Shown piece by piece: positions 9,145-18,280 of a stretch of DNA of 64,000 nt (positions are counted from its first letter, which is position 1; each line of letters starts with the position of its first letter). A model generated the notes under the pieces. It worked only from the letters and a program-made list of their open reading frames with translations. It searched no databases and was not told the origin of the DNA. Source of the stretch: SLDF01 sp964537925 (lineage in GTDB: Bacteria > Bacteroidota > Bacteroidia > Chitinophagales > Saprospiraceae). The position numbers were made by a program, and so were the translations under genes. The DNA is taken from assembly GCA_964537925.1 (NCBI GenBank), contig CAZICV010000002.1, forward strand, positions 364,879 through 428,878, read 5' to 3'.

Positions 9145-10914
9145 ATGATTAACTTTAAAGAAAAGGCCAATTTTCTGTGGGGCATTGCAGATCTGTTAAG
9201 GGGGCACTATAAACAGGCGGATTATGGCAAAGTGATTTTGCCCTTTACGGTATTACGGCGGCTCGACTTTGTGCTGGAGCCTACTAAAAAAAAAGTTCTG
9301 GATGCTTATGAAAAACATAAGGGCAAAAAGAGCGAAGTACTGGAGCCGATCCTAAACGCGACAGCAAAATTAAAATTTCACAATCGCAGCAGATTTGATT
9401 TCATAGAGCTGGTTAGGGATAGCAATAACCTGGCGGCCAACCTTCGTCATTATATCAACGGCTTTTCTATAGGCGCCAAAGAGATCATTGATTATTTCAG
9501 CTTTGAAGAACAGATACGTAAGCTGGACGAATACGACCTGCTGTATCTGGTAGTAAAGCGCTTTACTGAAGCGGGCGATATATTCAAAGATGTATCCTCC
9601 ATAGAAATGGGCTATATCTTTGAAGAGCTCATCCGCAAGTTTGCCGAGCTGAGCAACGAAACTGCCGGAGAGCACTTTACACCCCGTGAGGTGATCCGCC
9701 TCATGGTAAATCTTTTGTTTGTCAATGATAAAGACATCCTACGCAAAAAAGGTATTGTAAAGACCTTGTACGATCCTGCCTGTGGTACCGGTGGTATGCT
9801 CTCCATAGCCGAAGAATATTTGCAGGAGCTCAATCCTGATGCCAGGCTGGAAGTATTTGGTCAGGAGATAAACCCTGAGTCCTATGCCATTTGCAAGTCA
9901 GATATGCTCATCAAAGGACAGAACCCGGCTAATATTAAGTTTGGCAACAGTTTTACACAAGATGGCTTGGAATCTGAGACCTTCGATTATATGCTCAGTA
10001 ATCCACCTTTTGGTGTGGAATGGAAAAAGGCCGAAAAGCAGATAAAGGATGAATATGCCAACCGGGGATATGCAGGACGTTTCGGCGCTGGCCTACCTCC
10101 TATCAGTGATGGGTCTTTCCTGTTCCTTCAGCACATGATCAGCAAAATGAAACGTGGTTCTGAAGGCAGTCGCATTGGCATTGTATTTAACGGCTCTCCC
10201 CTCTTTAGCGGGGGGGCCGGCGGCGGTACCAGTGATATACGCCGTTGGATCATTGAAAATGATTGGCTCGAGGCTATTGTAGCCCTGCCCGACCAGTTGT
10301 TTTACAATACTGGTATTTCTACTTACATATGGATTGTTACCGACCGTAAAACCAAACAACGAAAAGGAAAGGTACAGCTCATCAATGCTACAGGCAGTGA
10401 CTGGCCCGATGGTGATAAAAACAATCCTTTTTACCAGAAAATGCTACGCAGCCTGGGCAATAAGCGCAAGGAGATAGGCGATGGCAGAGATGGCAAGCCC
10501 GATCAGATAGCGGCCATTACCAAAATATACGGGGACTTTAAAGAAGGCGAATACTGCAAGATATTCGATAACGAGGACTTTGGCTACCGGCGTATAACCG
10601 TAGAGCGGCCCAAACGTAATGATAAAGGTGAAATAGAAAAAGATAAGAAGGGCAGAACAGTAGCAGACAGCGAGTTGCGCGACTTTGAAAACATACCCCT
10701 GAAAGAAGATGTGGAAACGTATTTCAACCGGGAAGTATTGCCCCATGTACCCGATGCCTGGATAGATGAGGGAAAGACTAAAATTGGCTACGAGGCCAAC
10801 TTTACCAAATACTTTTACAAGTATAAACCTTTACGCAGTCTGAAAGAGATTAAAAAAGACATCCTGGCCCTGGAAGCAGAAACAGTGGATATGATAAAAG
10901 CGGTAACTAAATAA
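9145..10914 (+). CDS. hsdM: Type I restriction-modification DNA methyltransferase subunit HsdM
   Basis: 589 residues. The N-terminal HsdM domain (about 5-140) is followed by the N6-adenine methylase core: SAM motif D-P-A-C-G-T-G-G at 210-217 and catalytic N-P-P-F at 286-289. The H-F-T-P-R-E-V block at 177-183 is the conserved entrance to the methylase domain. It transfers a methyl group to adenine in the host recognition site and forms M2S with HsdS. The length is at the long end (usual 480-530), with an acidic/basic insertion rich in Lys near 490-520. The stop overlaps the hsdS start as TAATG, so the two are translationally coupled. Confidence 0.96.
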   Translation: MINFKEKANFLWGIADLLRGHYKQADYGKVILPFTVLRRLDFVLEPTKKKVLDAYEKHKGKKSEVLEPILNATAKLKFHNRSRFDFIELVRDSNNLAANLRHYINGFSIGAKEIIDYFSFEEQIRKLDEYDLLYLVVKRFTEAGDIFKDVSSIEMGYIFEELIRKFAELSNETAGEHFTPREVIRLMVNLLFVNDKDILRKKGIVKTLYDPACGTGGMLSIAEEYLQELNPDARLEVFGQEINPESYAICKSDMLIKGQNPANIKFGNSFTQDGLESETFDYMLSNPPFGVEWKKAEKQIKDEYANRGYAGRFGAGLPPISDGSFLFLQHMISKMKRGSEGSRIGIVFNGSPLFSGGAGGGTSDIRRWIIENDWLEAIVALPDQLFYNTGISTYIWIVTDRKTKQRKGKVQLINATGSDWPDGDKNNPFYQKMLRSLGNKRKEIGDGRDGKPDQIAAITKIYGDFKEGEYCKIFDNEDFGYRRITVERPKRNDKGEIEKDKKGRTVADSELRDFENIPLKEDVETYFNREVLPHVPDAWIDEGKTKIGYEANFTKYFYKYKPLRSLKEIKKDILALEAETVDMIKAVTK

Positions 10915-12194
10915 TGGAACGATACGAAAAATATAAACCATCAGGCATCGAGTGGATTGGGGACATACCCTCGAAATGGAATATCAAGAAATTGAAGTAT
11001 AATACCTATATTAAAGCAAGAGTGGGATGGCATGGTTTAAAATCAGACGAATTCTCACTTGATGAAAAAGTGTATTGTGTTACCGGGACAGATTTCAAAA
11101 ATGGAGCAATAAATTGGGAGTCTTGTTATAAAATAACCGAAGAAAGGTATGATGAAGATCCTTATATTCAGTTAAGAGAAAATGATTTGCTTATTACTAA
11201 GGACGGCACGATTGGGAAAGTAGCAGTTGTAAAAGGTCTTAACGGAAAGGCTACTTTAAATAGCGGTGTTTTTGTAGTCAGGCCTGAAAATGATGAGTAC
11301 AGCACCGATTTTATGTATTGGGCTTTACAATCAGTGATTTTTTCTGAGTTTGTGAATTATACAGCAAAAGGCTCTACAATAAATCATTTATACCAGGATA
11401 CTTTTTTTAATCTTCCATTTTTAATACCATCATGTAAAGAGCAGACTACCATTGCCAATTATCTTGACCAAAAAACTGCTGAAATAGACCATATCATCAG
11501 CAAAAAACAACAATTAATAGAACTGCTGAAAGAAGAACGCACAGCAGTTATTAATGAAGCGGTAAGCGGTGAAGGGAAAAATTGGGAAAAAAGGAAGTTA
11601 AAGTATTTAGTTTCAAAAATTGGAAGTGGTATTACACCTTCGGGAGGAGCAAATGTTTATCAACAGGACGGTATTCCTCTTTTAAGGAGCCAGAATATAT
11701 ACTCGACCGAGCTACGATTAGATGATGTAGCTTATATCAGCGAAGAGATTGATGAGAAGATGAGTAATAGCAGAATTCAGGACGGAGATATATTGCTCAA
11801 TATTACAGGCGCTTCCATAGGCAGATGCTTTTATGTCCCTGCTGGTTTTGGAAAGGGCAATGTTAATCAACATGTTTGTATCATAAGACCAATTAAATCA
11901 GAAATAGAAACTGAATATTTGCACCTGTTTTTAATTTCAAACATTGGGCAAACGTTTATAGATATGTGCCAAAATGGTGCTAATAGAGAAGGTTTGAATT
12001 TTCAACAGATAAAATCATTTACTATTCCCCTACCTGGACTAAGTGATCAAAAAAAAGTAGTACAAAATTTAAAAAAAGAAACCCAACGCATCGACTATAC
12101 CATTTCTAAAATAGAAAAAGAAATAAGCCTGCTGCAGGAATACAGAACTGCCCTGATCAGCGAAGTAGTAACCGGTAAAATAAAAGTAACCTGA
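10914..12194 (+). CDS. hsdS: Type I restriction-modification specificity subunit HsdS
   Basis: 426 residues with the standard two-half layout. The first target recognition domain (about 1-180, beginning S-G-I-E-W-I-G-D-I-P) is followed by a conserved helix (E-Q-T-T-I-A-N-Y-L-D-Q-K-T onward, about 180-220). The second domain (about 225-375) is followed by a matching helix (V-V-Q-N-L ... L-L-Q-E-Y-R-T-A-L-I-S-E). The two helices form the central spacer coiled coil; the domains read the two halves of a bipartite site. TRDs are AT-rich and unlike each other, as expected for exchanged specificity modules. No second hsdS or inverted repeat for phase variation is present. Confidence 0.94.
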   Translation: MERYEKYKPSGIEWIGDIPSKWNIKKLKYNTYIKARVGWHGLKSDEFSLDEKVYCVTGTDFKNGAINWESCYKITEERYDEDPYIQLRENDLLITKDGTIGKVAVVKGLNGKATLNSGVFVVRPENDEYSTDFMYWALQSVIFSEFVNYTAKGSTINHLYQDTFFNLPFLIPSCKEQTTIANYLDQKTAEIDHIISKKQQLIELLKEERTAVINEAVSGEGKNWEKRKLKYLVSKIGSGITPSGGANVYQQDGIPLLRSQNIYSTELRLDDVAYISEEIDEKMSNSRIQDGDILLNITGASIGRCFYVPAGFGKGNVNQHVCIIRPIKSEIETEYLHLFLISNIGQTFIDMCQNGANREGLNFQQIKSFTIPLPGLSDQKKVVQNLKKETQRIDYTISKIEKEISLLQEYRTALISEVVTGKIKVT

Positions 12195-12196
12195 TT

Positions 12197-13210
12197 ATGA
12201 CCCTTTGTATTGCATGGATAAGACAGGATAAAGACAACCAGGAGCTGATCTTTGCCACCGATAGCTGCCTGGGTGGTGGCGAGCGCTGGGAGCAGGGCGT
12301 AAAACTGTTTGAGCTACCGCGTAGAGATTGCCTCATTTGCTTTTCTGGCTACACCCTGCGCACCTACCCTATGATACTGGCCCTGATGAATGCAATCCGT
12401 TATGATAAGCATGCTGCCAATCCCAATTTTGATGTGAATGATTTTATGGTGTACATCACATCCCTGTTTACCGAAATCATTAAACAAATAAAAATAGACG
12501 GGCGCAGCAGTATTACTTATGAAGATGTGCTGCAGGAAGATCCCGAATTCAGGTTCTTGTTTGGTGGCTGGAGCTGGAGGGAAAACAAGTTCAAATTATG
12601 GAACATAGAATACTCCTACGAAGCGCACAGCTTTGTGCCGGTTACTGACTATGACAACCTGGTATTTACCATGATCGGTGATGAGATAGATGCGGCAAGG
12701 GCCATGCTGGAGGCGGAAATATTAAGTAATAAAGCCGTATTAAGAGGTAGCCTGAATATGGAGCCCCTGAAAGTGCTGGTGCAGATCATAAGAGATACTA
12801 GAGCACAATTTGATACCATCAGCGGCCCCGTACAGTTTGCCAAAATCTACCCGCCGGGTCAAACCGAATTTTTTGGTGTTTACCATCCTTCTTCCGTAAA
12901 TGGCAAGAGAACTTTCCTGGGAAGAGATGTGTCGCAAACCAACAATCCTGCCGTTCGGTTTATAGACCCCGATACCGGCAGCATTACAGAGCTGCAGGTT
13001 CCGGAATCTATCGGGAGTATAGCCTTTGAAGCTTTCGGTGCAGACCGCGATTTTGTAGCCTACTGCTACCCCGAAGAAACGCTAAAAAGCAACCTATCGG
13101 AAAAAGAAAAAGAGCTGCTGAAAGCCATACTAAAAGAAAATTCGTACCGCTGGTGGCTTATGGAGCTGGAGGCAGATCAAGCCATAAAAGAAGAAACAGC
13201 CGATGAGTAA
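12197..13210 (+). CDS. Proteasome-like Ntn-hydrolase embedded in the type I R-M operon
   Basis: 337 residues, unrecognised as a named family, but the N-terminus has the 20S-proteasome/HslV pattern. Removing Met exposes Thr (T-L-C-I-A-W); a short loop then leads to F-A-T-D-S with an acidic residue at mature position 21 (17 in HslV, the loop here being longer), Lys at mature 35 in V-K-L-F-E-L (33 in HslV), and C-F-S-G where the family has A-G/S-G. Later F-L-F-G-G and F-T-M-I-G-D-E-I-D-A-A-R match the strand-plus-helix blocks of beta subunits. The C-terminal 100 residues are extra. It begins 2 bases after hsdS and overlaps hsdR by 8, so expression is tied to R-M. Peptidase activity is inference. 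Confidence 0.7.
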   Translation: MTLCIAWIRQDKDNQELIFATDSCLGGGERWEQGVKLFELPRRDCLICFSGYTLRTYPMILALMNAIRYDKHAANPNFDVNDFMVYITSLFTEIIKQIKIDGRSSITYEDVLQEDPEFRFLFGGWSWRENKFKLWNIEYSYEAHSFVPVTDYDNLVFTMIGDEIDAARAMLEAEILSNKAVLRGSLNMEPLKVLVQIIRDTRAQFDTISGPVQFAKIYPPGQTEFFGVYHPSSVNGKRTFLGRDVSQTNNPAVRFIDPDTGSITELQVPESIGSIAFEAFGADRDFVAYCYPEETLKSNLSEKEKELLKAILKENSYRWWLMELEADQAIKEETADE

Positions 13211-16200
13211 TTTTACCATACATACCGAATCTGCCTTTGAATCGGCCATTATAGAGCACTTATGCGATCATGGCTGGCAGCAGGGCCATGCGTCAAACTT
13301 CAGCAGGGAGCTGGCTATTGACCGTATGGCAATATTTGAGTTCATCCAGCGCTCGCAGCCCAAAGCCTGGGAAAGGCTGCAGCAATATCATAAAGAAGAC
13401 ACAGAAATAAAATTTATACAAAGACTTTTTAAAGAGCTGGACTTGCGCGGCACACTGGATGTGCTGCGGCATGGCATTACCGATAGCGGTGTCAAGTTCA
13501 GCATGGCCTACTTTAAGCCGGATAGCAGCCTTAACCCCGATACCCTGGCACAATATGCGCATAACCGCTTATACATAACCCGCCAGGTATATTTTTCAAA
13601 AGACAGCCGGAAGAGCATCGACCTGGTACTATCTGTCAATGGCCTGCCGGTAGCCACCATAGAACTCAAAAATCATTTCACCGGGCAGCGGGTAGAAGAA
13701 GCTATGGAACAATATAAGACCAGTCGCGACCCCCGGGAGCTGCTGTTCCAGTTCAGAAAAAGAGCGCTCGTACATTTTACCCTCGATCCCGACGAAGTTT
13801 ACTTTACTACCCGCCTGGACTCCGGCGGTACCCGTTTCTTCCCCTTCAACAAAGGATTCAGGAACGCTGCCGGCAATCCTCCCACCGGCAAATATATAAG
13901 CTATCGCACAGCATATTTCTGGGAAAACATCCTGGAAAAAGATAGTTGGCTGGAGCTAATTGGCCGTTTCATGCACCTGCAAAAGGACGAATACCGCATT
14001 GATGGTAAAAAATACTGGAAGGAAAGCCTGCTGTTTCCTCGGTACCACCAGGTAGATGTCGTGCGCAAGCTCACTGCCGATACCAAGGCCAATGGCACAG
14101 GCAAAAACTATCTGATACAGCACTCGGCCGGTAGTGGGAAAAGCAACAGCATTGCCTGGCTAGCTTACAGGCTTAGCAGCTTGTATCATGACGATGACAG
14201 CAAAGCATTTGATTCCGTATTGGTCATTACCGACCGTAATGTACTGGATCAACAACTTCAAAACACTATTTACCAGTTTGAGCATAAGCAAGGAGTGGTA
14301 CAGCGTATAGACCAGGACTCCGAGCAACTGGCACAGGCCATTGCAAGCGGAACTAACATCGTAATCACCACCCTGCAAAAATTCCCTTTCGCCTTAAAGC
14401 ACTTGGCCGAAATACCCGACCGGAAGTATGCTGTAATTATCGATGAGGCCCACAGCAGCCAAGGCGGTAAAGCCAGCCGGAAAATGAACGAAGCGCTGGC
14501 GGGTAAAAACTTTACCCTTGAGCAGCAGGAACAGGCAGAAGCCGACATTGAAAATACCGAGCCGGATGAGGATGATGCGGTAAGGGAAGCTATCGAAAAA
14601 GGCGGGCCGCAGCCTAATATCAGTTTCTTCGCATTTACGGCTACGCCCAAGGCTAAAACCTTGGAAGTATTTGGTACCAGGGATGCAGAAAACAGACCCA
14701 AACCTTTCCACCTCTACTCTATGCGGCAGGCCGTTGAAGAAGGTTTTATCCTGGATGTGCTGAAAAACTATACCTCGTATAAAGAATATTACCAATTCAG
14801 TAAGGCCATTGCCGACGATCCCGAGCTGAATAAGAAAAAAGCGGCCAAAGCCATTGGTCGTTTTGCTTCACTGCACCCTGTAAGCCTGGCGCAAAAAACG
14901 GAAGTAATGATAGAGCACTTCCGGCAGGTGACCATGAAGAAGATCGGTGGCAAAGCTAAAGCTATGGTCGTGACCTCCTCTCGCAAGCATGCGTTGCGGT
15001 ACTATATGGAGTTTAAGGACTACATTAAAGAAAAAGGATACGACGACGGGCCTAATAAGATCAGGGCTTTGGTAGCCTTTTCAGGCTCACTGATCGATGA
15101 CTTATTTCCGGAGGGCATTACAGAAACACAACTAAACGGCTTTGGCGAGCGGGAACTACCCGAAAAATTCAGTACCAGAGAATACCAGGTTTTATTGGTG
15201 GCTGATAAATACCAGACGGGATTTGACCAGCCGCTGCTGCACACCATGTATGTAGACAAAAAGCTGTCTGGTGTAAAAGCCGTGCAAACGCTTTCCCGCT
15301 TGAACCGTACGTATCCCGGAAAGGAAGATACCTTTGTTCTTGATTTTGCTAACGACAGAGAAACTATTATAGACGCGTTCCAGCCTTATTATGAGCTGAC
15401 CACTATGAACCGGACTATAGACCCTAATCACTTATACGACCTCAAGCACAAAACAGATGCAGCTAACGTCTATTATCAAAGCGAAATAGATGCCTTTGCC
15501 AAAATATTTTATAAGCCCGGAAATTCATCCTTTAAAGACCAAGGTAAGCTATACGGTTATATTGATCCGGCAGTAGACAGGTATAAGGATCTGGATTCAG
15601 AAGAAAAACAAGATGAATTCCGTAACGCCTTAACCTCTTTTGTGCGCCTATACTCTTTCCTGTGCCAGATACTCCCCTTCCAGGATGTAGGGCTTGAGAA
15701 GTTGTATTCATTCGGTCGCTTCCTGCTAACTAGATTGCCTAAGACAGACTATACCGAAAGACTTAAATTAGACAATGAAGTAGCCTTGGAATACTATAGG
15801 CTTCAGAAAATTGCAGAAGGAGATTTACTGCTGCAGGTACAGGGCGAGTATGGCCTCGATCCTGTCACAGAAGCCGGTATTAAACGAGAAAAGGAAGAAA
15901 GAGAAAAGCTCTCCAATATCATCAAATTACTTAATGATAGGTTTGGTACAGATTTTACAGATGCAGACAAGTTATATTTTGAGCAGCTGGAACAAGCTCT
16001 TTATCAGAATAAAGAATTAAAGATGCGGGCTGAGAATAACCCGATCGAAAACTTCCGTTACGCATTCGAAGAAATCTTTGTCCAGACACTTATTGAACGT
16101 ATGGACGCGAACCAGGAAATATTTGAAAAAATAATGGAAAACAATGAGTTTAAAGTAGAAGTGAGAGACTGGCTCACTAAAAAAATATATAGGAGGTTTA

Positions 16201-16211
16201 ATGAAAAGTAA
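13203..16211 (+). CDS. hsdR: Type I restriction endonuclease motor subunit HsdR
   Basis: 1002 residues, typical for HsdR. The N-terminal nuclease has the PD-(D/E)xK site (D140 in S-I-D-L, E154-x-K156 in I-E-L-K) plus the family Q-x3-Y motif at 170. The SF2 translocase follows: Walker A S-A-G-S-G-K-S around 308-314, DEAH box at 414-417 in I-I-D-E-A-H-S-S, and T-A-T-P motif III further on. The C-terminal helical part would dock on the M2S core. All key residues are present, so restriction should be active. The start ATG lies inside the end of the Ntn-hydrolase gene. Confidence 0.95.
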   Translation: MSNFTIHTESAFESAIIEHLCDHGWQQGHASNFSRELAIDRMAIFEFIQRSQPKAWERLQQYHKEDTEIKFIQRLFKELDLRGTLDVLRHGITDSGVKFSMAYFKPDSSLNPDTLAQYAHNRLYITRQVYFSKDSRKSIDLVLSVNGLPVATIELKNHFTGQRVEEAMEQYKTSRDPRELLFQFRKRALVHFTLDPDEVYFTTRLDSGGTRFFPFNKGFRNAAGNPPTGKYISYRTAYFWENILEKDSWLELIGRFMHLQKDEYRIDGKKYWKESLLFPRYHQVDVVRKLTADTKANGTGKNYLIQHSAGSGKSNSIAWLAYRLSSLYHDDDSKAFDSVLVITDRNVLDQQLQNTIYQFEHKQGVVQRIDQDSEQLAQAIASGTNIVITTLQKFPFALKHLAEIPDRKYAVIIDEAHSSQGGKASRKMNEALAGKNFTLEQQEQAEADIENTEPDEDDAVREAIEKGGPQPNISFFAFTATPKAKTLEVFGTRDAENRPKPFHLYSMRQAVEEGFILDVLKNYTSYKEYYQFSKAIADDPELNKKKAAKAIGRFASLHPVSLAQKTEVMIEHFRQVTMKKIGGKAKAMVVTSSRKHALRYYMEFKDYIKEKGYDDGPNKIRALVAFSGSLIDDLFPEGITETQLNGFGERELPEKFSTREYQVLLVADKYQTGFDQPLLHTMYVDKKLSGVKAVQTLSRLNRTYPGKEDTFVLDFANDRETIIDAFQPYYELTTMNRTIDPNHLYDLKHKTDAANVYYQSEIDAFAKIFYKPGNSSFKDQGKLYGYIDPAVDRYKDLDSEEKQDEFRNALTSFVRLYSFLCQILPFQDVGLEKLYSFGRFLLTRLPKTDYTERLKLDNEVALEYYRLQKIAEGDLLLQVQGEYGLDPVTEAGIKREKEEREKLSNIIKLLNDRFGTDFTDADKLYFEQLEQALYQNKELKMRAENNPIENFRYAFEEIFVQTLIERMDANQEIFEKIMENNEFKVEVRDWLTKKIYRRFNEK

Positions 16212-16283
16212 GGAATGGATCATTCCGAGCCCATCTTGATATTCTGTATAGTCACGTCCCCTCAGCAGCCATATTGTGCCCCC

Positions 16284-16730
16284 TCACACCTCCTCCGCCA
16301 GCCCCACCAGCAGCCCCTCTACCCCACGGATATAGCAGAGCCGGTAGGCATCTTCATACCGGACCACCTCGCCGACCAGTACAGCGCTATGGCGGGTTGT
16401 CAGCCGGGACACCAGCTTGTCCAGGTTCGTTACGGTGAACATGACACGCAAGTAGCCCAGGGCATTCACAGGAGCCGTCCTGTGGTCCGATACCGTGGCA
16501 GGACTAAGAAACCGCGATAGTTCCAGGCGGCTGTGTCCGTCCGGGGTCACCATCATAGCGATCTCTACCGACTGGTTGCCGAGTCCCGTCACCTGGCCGG
16601 CCCATTCACCCTCGATCATGGCCCGGCCTTCGAGCTGCAGCCCTATCTCCGTGAAAAACGCTATGGCGTCGTCAAGGGATTCTACGACGATGCCCATATT
16701 GTGCATCTTGGGTAGTTGGCTTTTTGTCAT
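16284..16730 (-). CDS. VOC-superfamily (glyoxalase/bleomycin-resistance fold) protein
   Basis: 148 residues, one VOC module with two beta-alpha-beta-beta-beta halves. M-H-N-M-G-I-V-V-E-S-L-D-D-A-I-A-F-F is the classic first strand and helix, with H10 as a candidate metal ligand; a second Glu is in R-L-E-L-S-R-F and the last in the G-V-E-G-L strand. These fit a metal-dependent lyase, isomerase or dioxygenase, but substrate is not readable. GC content is back to the genome average, so this gene lies outside the R-M island. It converges with hsdR with 72 bases between them. Confidence 0.82.
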   Translation of the reverse strand: MTKSQLPKMHNMGIVVESLDDAIAFFTEIGLQLEGRAMIEGEWAGQVTGLGNQSVEIAMMVTPDGHSRLELSRFLSPATVSDHRTAPVNALGYLRVMFTVTNLDKLVSRLTTRHSAVLVGEVVRYEDAYRLCYIRGVEGLLVGLAEEV

Positions 16731-16796
16731 GATGATTTACATTTAGTCAGGCGCTCCTCGTTAAGCACAAAACTTCATGTCTGGGACTGACGATCC

Positions 16797-17210
16797 TCAC
16801 CCCTCTCCCCTACGCAGTCGGCTCAGCTCCTCCCGCAGAAGATCCATATCCGTACGCATACGCGCCACCTCCTGCAGCAGGCGATCATTCTCGCCGCGTA
16901 GCTGTGCGATCAGTTGGTCCGAGAGCTCCTTATGCCCGTTGTAGATCGTGCAGTGGAAAGACTGACCCTGATTTGTGCCATTGTTGTCACCGTCAAAGTG
17001 TTGGATCATAGCATTCTGATCTCTGGCTATCAGCTCTTCCGGCCCCATATCGTACAGTTCCGCGATGGAGCGTATCCGCTCCCAGTCCAGCCGGGTATCG
17101 CCCGATTCGATGCGGGCATAGGTGCGCAGAGCCAGGTTGAGCCGCTCCGCGACTTCCTCACGTGTCAGCTTATGCTCTTCGCGGATGCGGCGTATGGTAT
17201 CGTGCAGCAT
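16797..17210 (-). CDS. XRE-family transcriptional regulator with coiled-coil tail
   Basis: 137 residues from ATG 17210; a start at 17258 would add 16 residues without a match. Residues 1-60 are a Cro/CI helix-turn-helix (H-K-L-T-R-E-E-V-A-E-R-L-N-L-A-L-R-T-Y-A-R-I-E-S-G-D). Residues 100-137 are a charged heptad-like helix likely to form a dimer. The middle is polar with N-G-T-N-Q-G-Q. This arrangement (HTH, linker, coiled coil) is common in Bacteroidota regulators. No ligand domain. Target genes are unknown; the VOC gene lies 66 bases downstream and could be controlled with it. Confidence 0.82.
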   Translation of the reverse strand: MLHDTIRRIREEHKLTREEVAERLNLALRTYARIESGDTRLDWERIRSIAELYDMGPEELIARDQNAMIQHFDGDNNGTNQGQSFHCTIYNGHKELSDQLIAQLRGENDRLLQEVARMRTDMDLLREELSRLRRGEG

Positions 17211-17437
17211 AGTGATATACGGGCTTTTGAAGAAGCCAATATATACAGGATCGACCAATATCCGGCCGGTACAGGGTATAAAAAGTCTATATCAGGTGGT
17301 CTGCTCGGAAGACTACTTACCTGCAGTGCTCCCCTACCAGTTTCTTGATTTGCCCTTCTCTGTATTGAAACCGCTCTTCATGCATATACAGCCATGCTGT
17401 TGAATATTTTTCCCGCTATCATGCTAATGAGTTCAAC

Positions 17438-18244
17438 TCATTTGTCCATGATCGTTATGAATTTTTCGCTGATACCATGCTGTATGATAGTCCCATCCTC
17501 CATCACATAGTCTAGGTGGCCGGCTATTAGTATCTGGCCCGCTTCCGCACAAAGGATCCGCTCGATTATACCTTCTGGAGTCAGGCTCTTCTTGTTAAGG
17601 GGAGAAGAATATTTCTCGATTTTGTCGTCCACGATGAAAAAGTCATAGTTAGCGACAAACTGGTCTATACTCAACGGAGCATTACACTTGGGTAGATAAA
17701 GCCTTATCGTGGCAGTATCATTGACCTGGAAGGTATCTTTGTTCGTCTCTATCAAGAAGTTATATGATTCATTTGAGTCGATTCTTGATTTATTGGCATC
17801 GTAAGTATATGTCTTGATATAGTAGACACTGTCGTTCTCGACCAGGTTGATTGCTTTCAGTGTGCTATCCTTGCTGTAGATGTAGAGGGTACCATTGACC
17901 TTTTGGTCTTTATACCCATCCACGATATAGTCGATCTCTCCCGTCTCGTGGTAGAAGGTATCCATGCCCACCAGGGTATCGTGCTGGTAATAGGCGCTCC
18001 GGTACAGGCTTCCGCTTTGGTAAAAGAATTGATCTAGACCATATGCCAGAGAGTCCTTCAGGCAGATTTTTCGCCTGATAGATTCATCGTCATCGTAGTA
18101 AAAGGTATAACAGGCATTGTGTGCATCTATACCCACCAGCTTGCATAGTCGTCCCTGTTCATCCCGGAACGTCAATTCTTTTTCCTGGGGGACACAGAAT
18201 ATAAAACACGTCGTAATGAGGACAGTAAGCGTGGTATATTTCAT
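17438..18244 (-). CDS. YwqK/MORN-like secreted protein, second likely immunity gene
   Basis: 268 residues with an N-terminal hydrophobic export signal; a Cys at 13 or 17 may be lipidated but the lipobox is imperfect. Residues 60-135 hold short repeats of the MORN_2/YwqK antitoxin type (G-S-L-Y-R-S-A-Y-Y, then G-E-I-D-Y-I-V-D-G, then N-G-T-L-Y-I-Y). It is a paralogue of the protein at 18281-19081, sharing for example D-S-V-Y/F-Y-I-K-T-Y and T-N-K/R-D-T-F. It lies 36 bases after that gene on the same strand. By context it is a second immunity protein for the RHS toxin, or an orphan immunity gene kept after an older tip was lost. AT-richer than the RHS core. Confidence 0.68.
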   Translation of the reverse strand: MKYTTLTVLITTCFIFCVPQEKELTFRDEQGRLCKLVGIDAHNACYTFYYDDDESIRRKICLKDSLAYGLDQFFYQSGSLYRSAYYQHDTLVGMDTFYHETGEIDYIVDGYKDQKVNGTLYIYSKDSTLKAINLVENDSVYYIKTYTYDANKSRIDSNESYNFLIETNKDTFQVNDTATIRLYLPKCNAPLSIDQFVANYDFFIVDDKIEKYSSPLNKKSLTPEGIIERILCAEAGQILIAGHLDYVMEDGTIIQHGISEKFITIMDK

Positions 18245-18280
18245 ATCAACCGGCTCTGGGCCACTCTGTACTTTATGATG

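Noticed and set aside
8177..16211. Phase-variable hsdS shuffling locus
   Set aside because: Only one hsdS gene is present; no recombinase and no long inverted repeats were seen around it.
16213..16227. GGAATG-gat-CATTCC after hsdR as a terminator
   Set aside because: The stem is only 6 bp with a 3-base loop and no T-run on the plus strand.
17427..17441. ATGAGTT-C-AACTCAT hairpin at the end of the second YwqK-like gene
   Set aside because: One-base loop and no T-run; it overlaps the stop codon, so it is probably chance.
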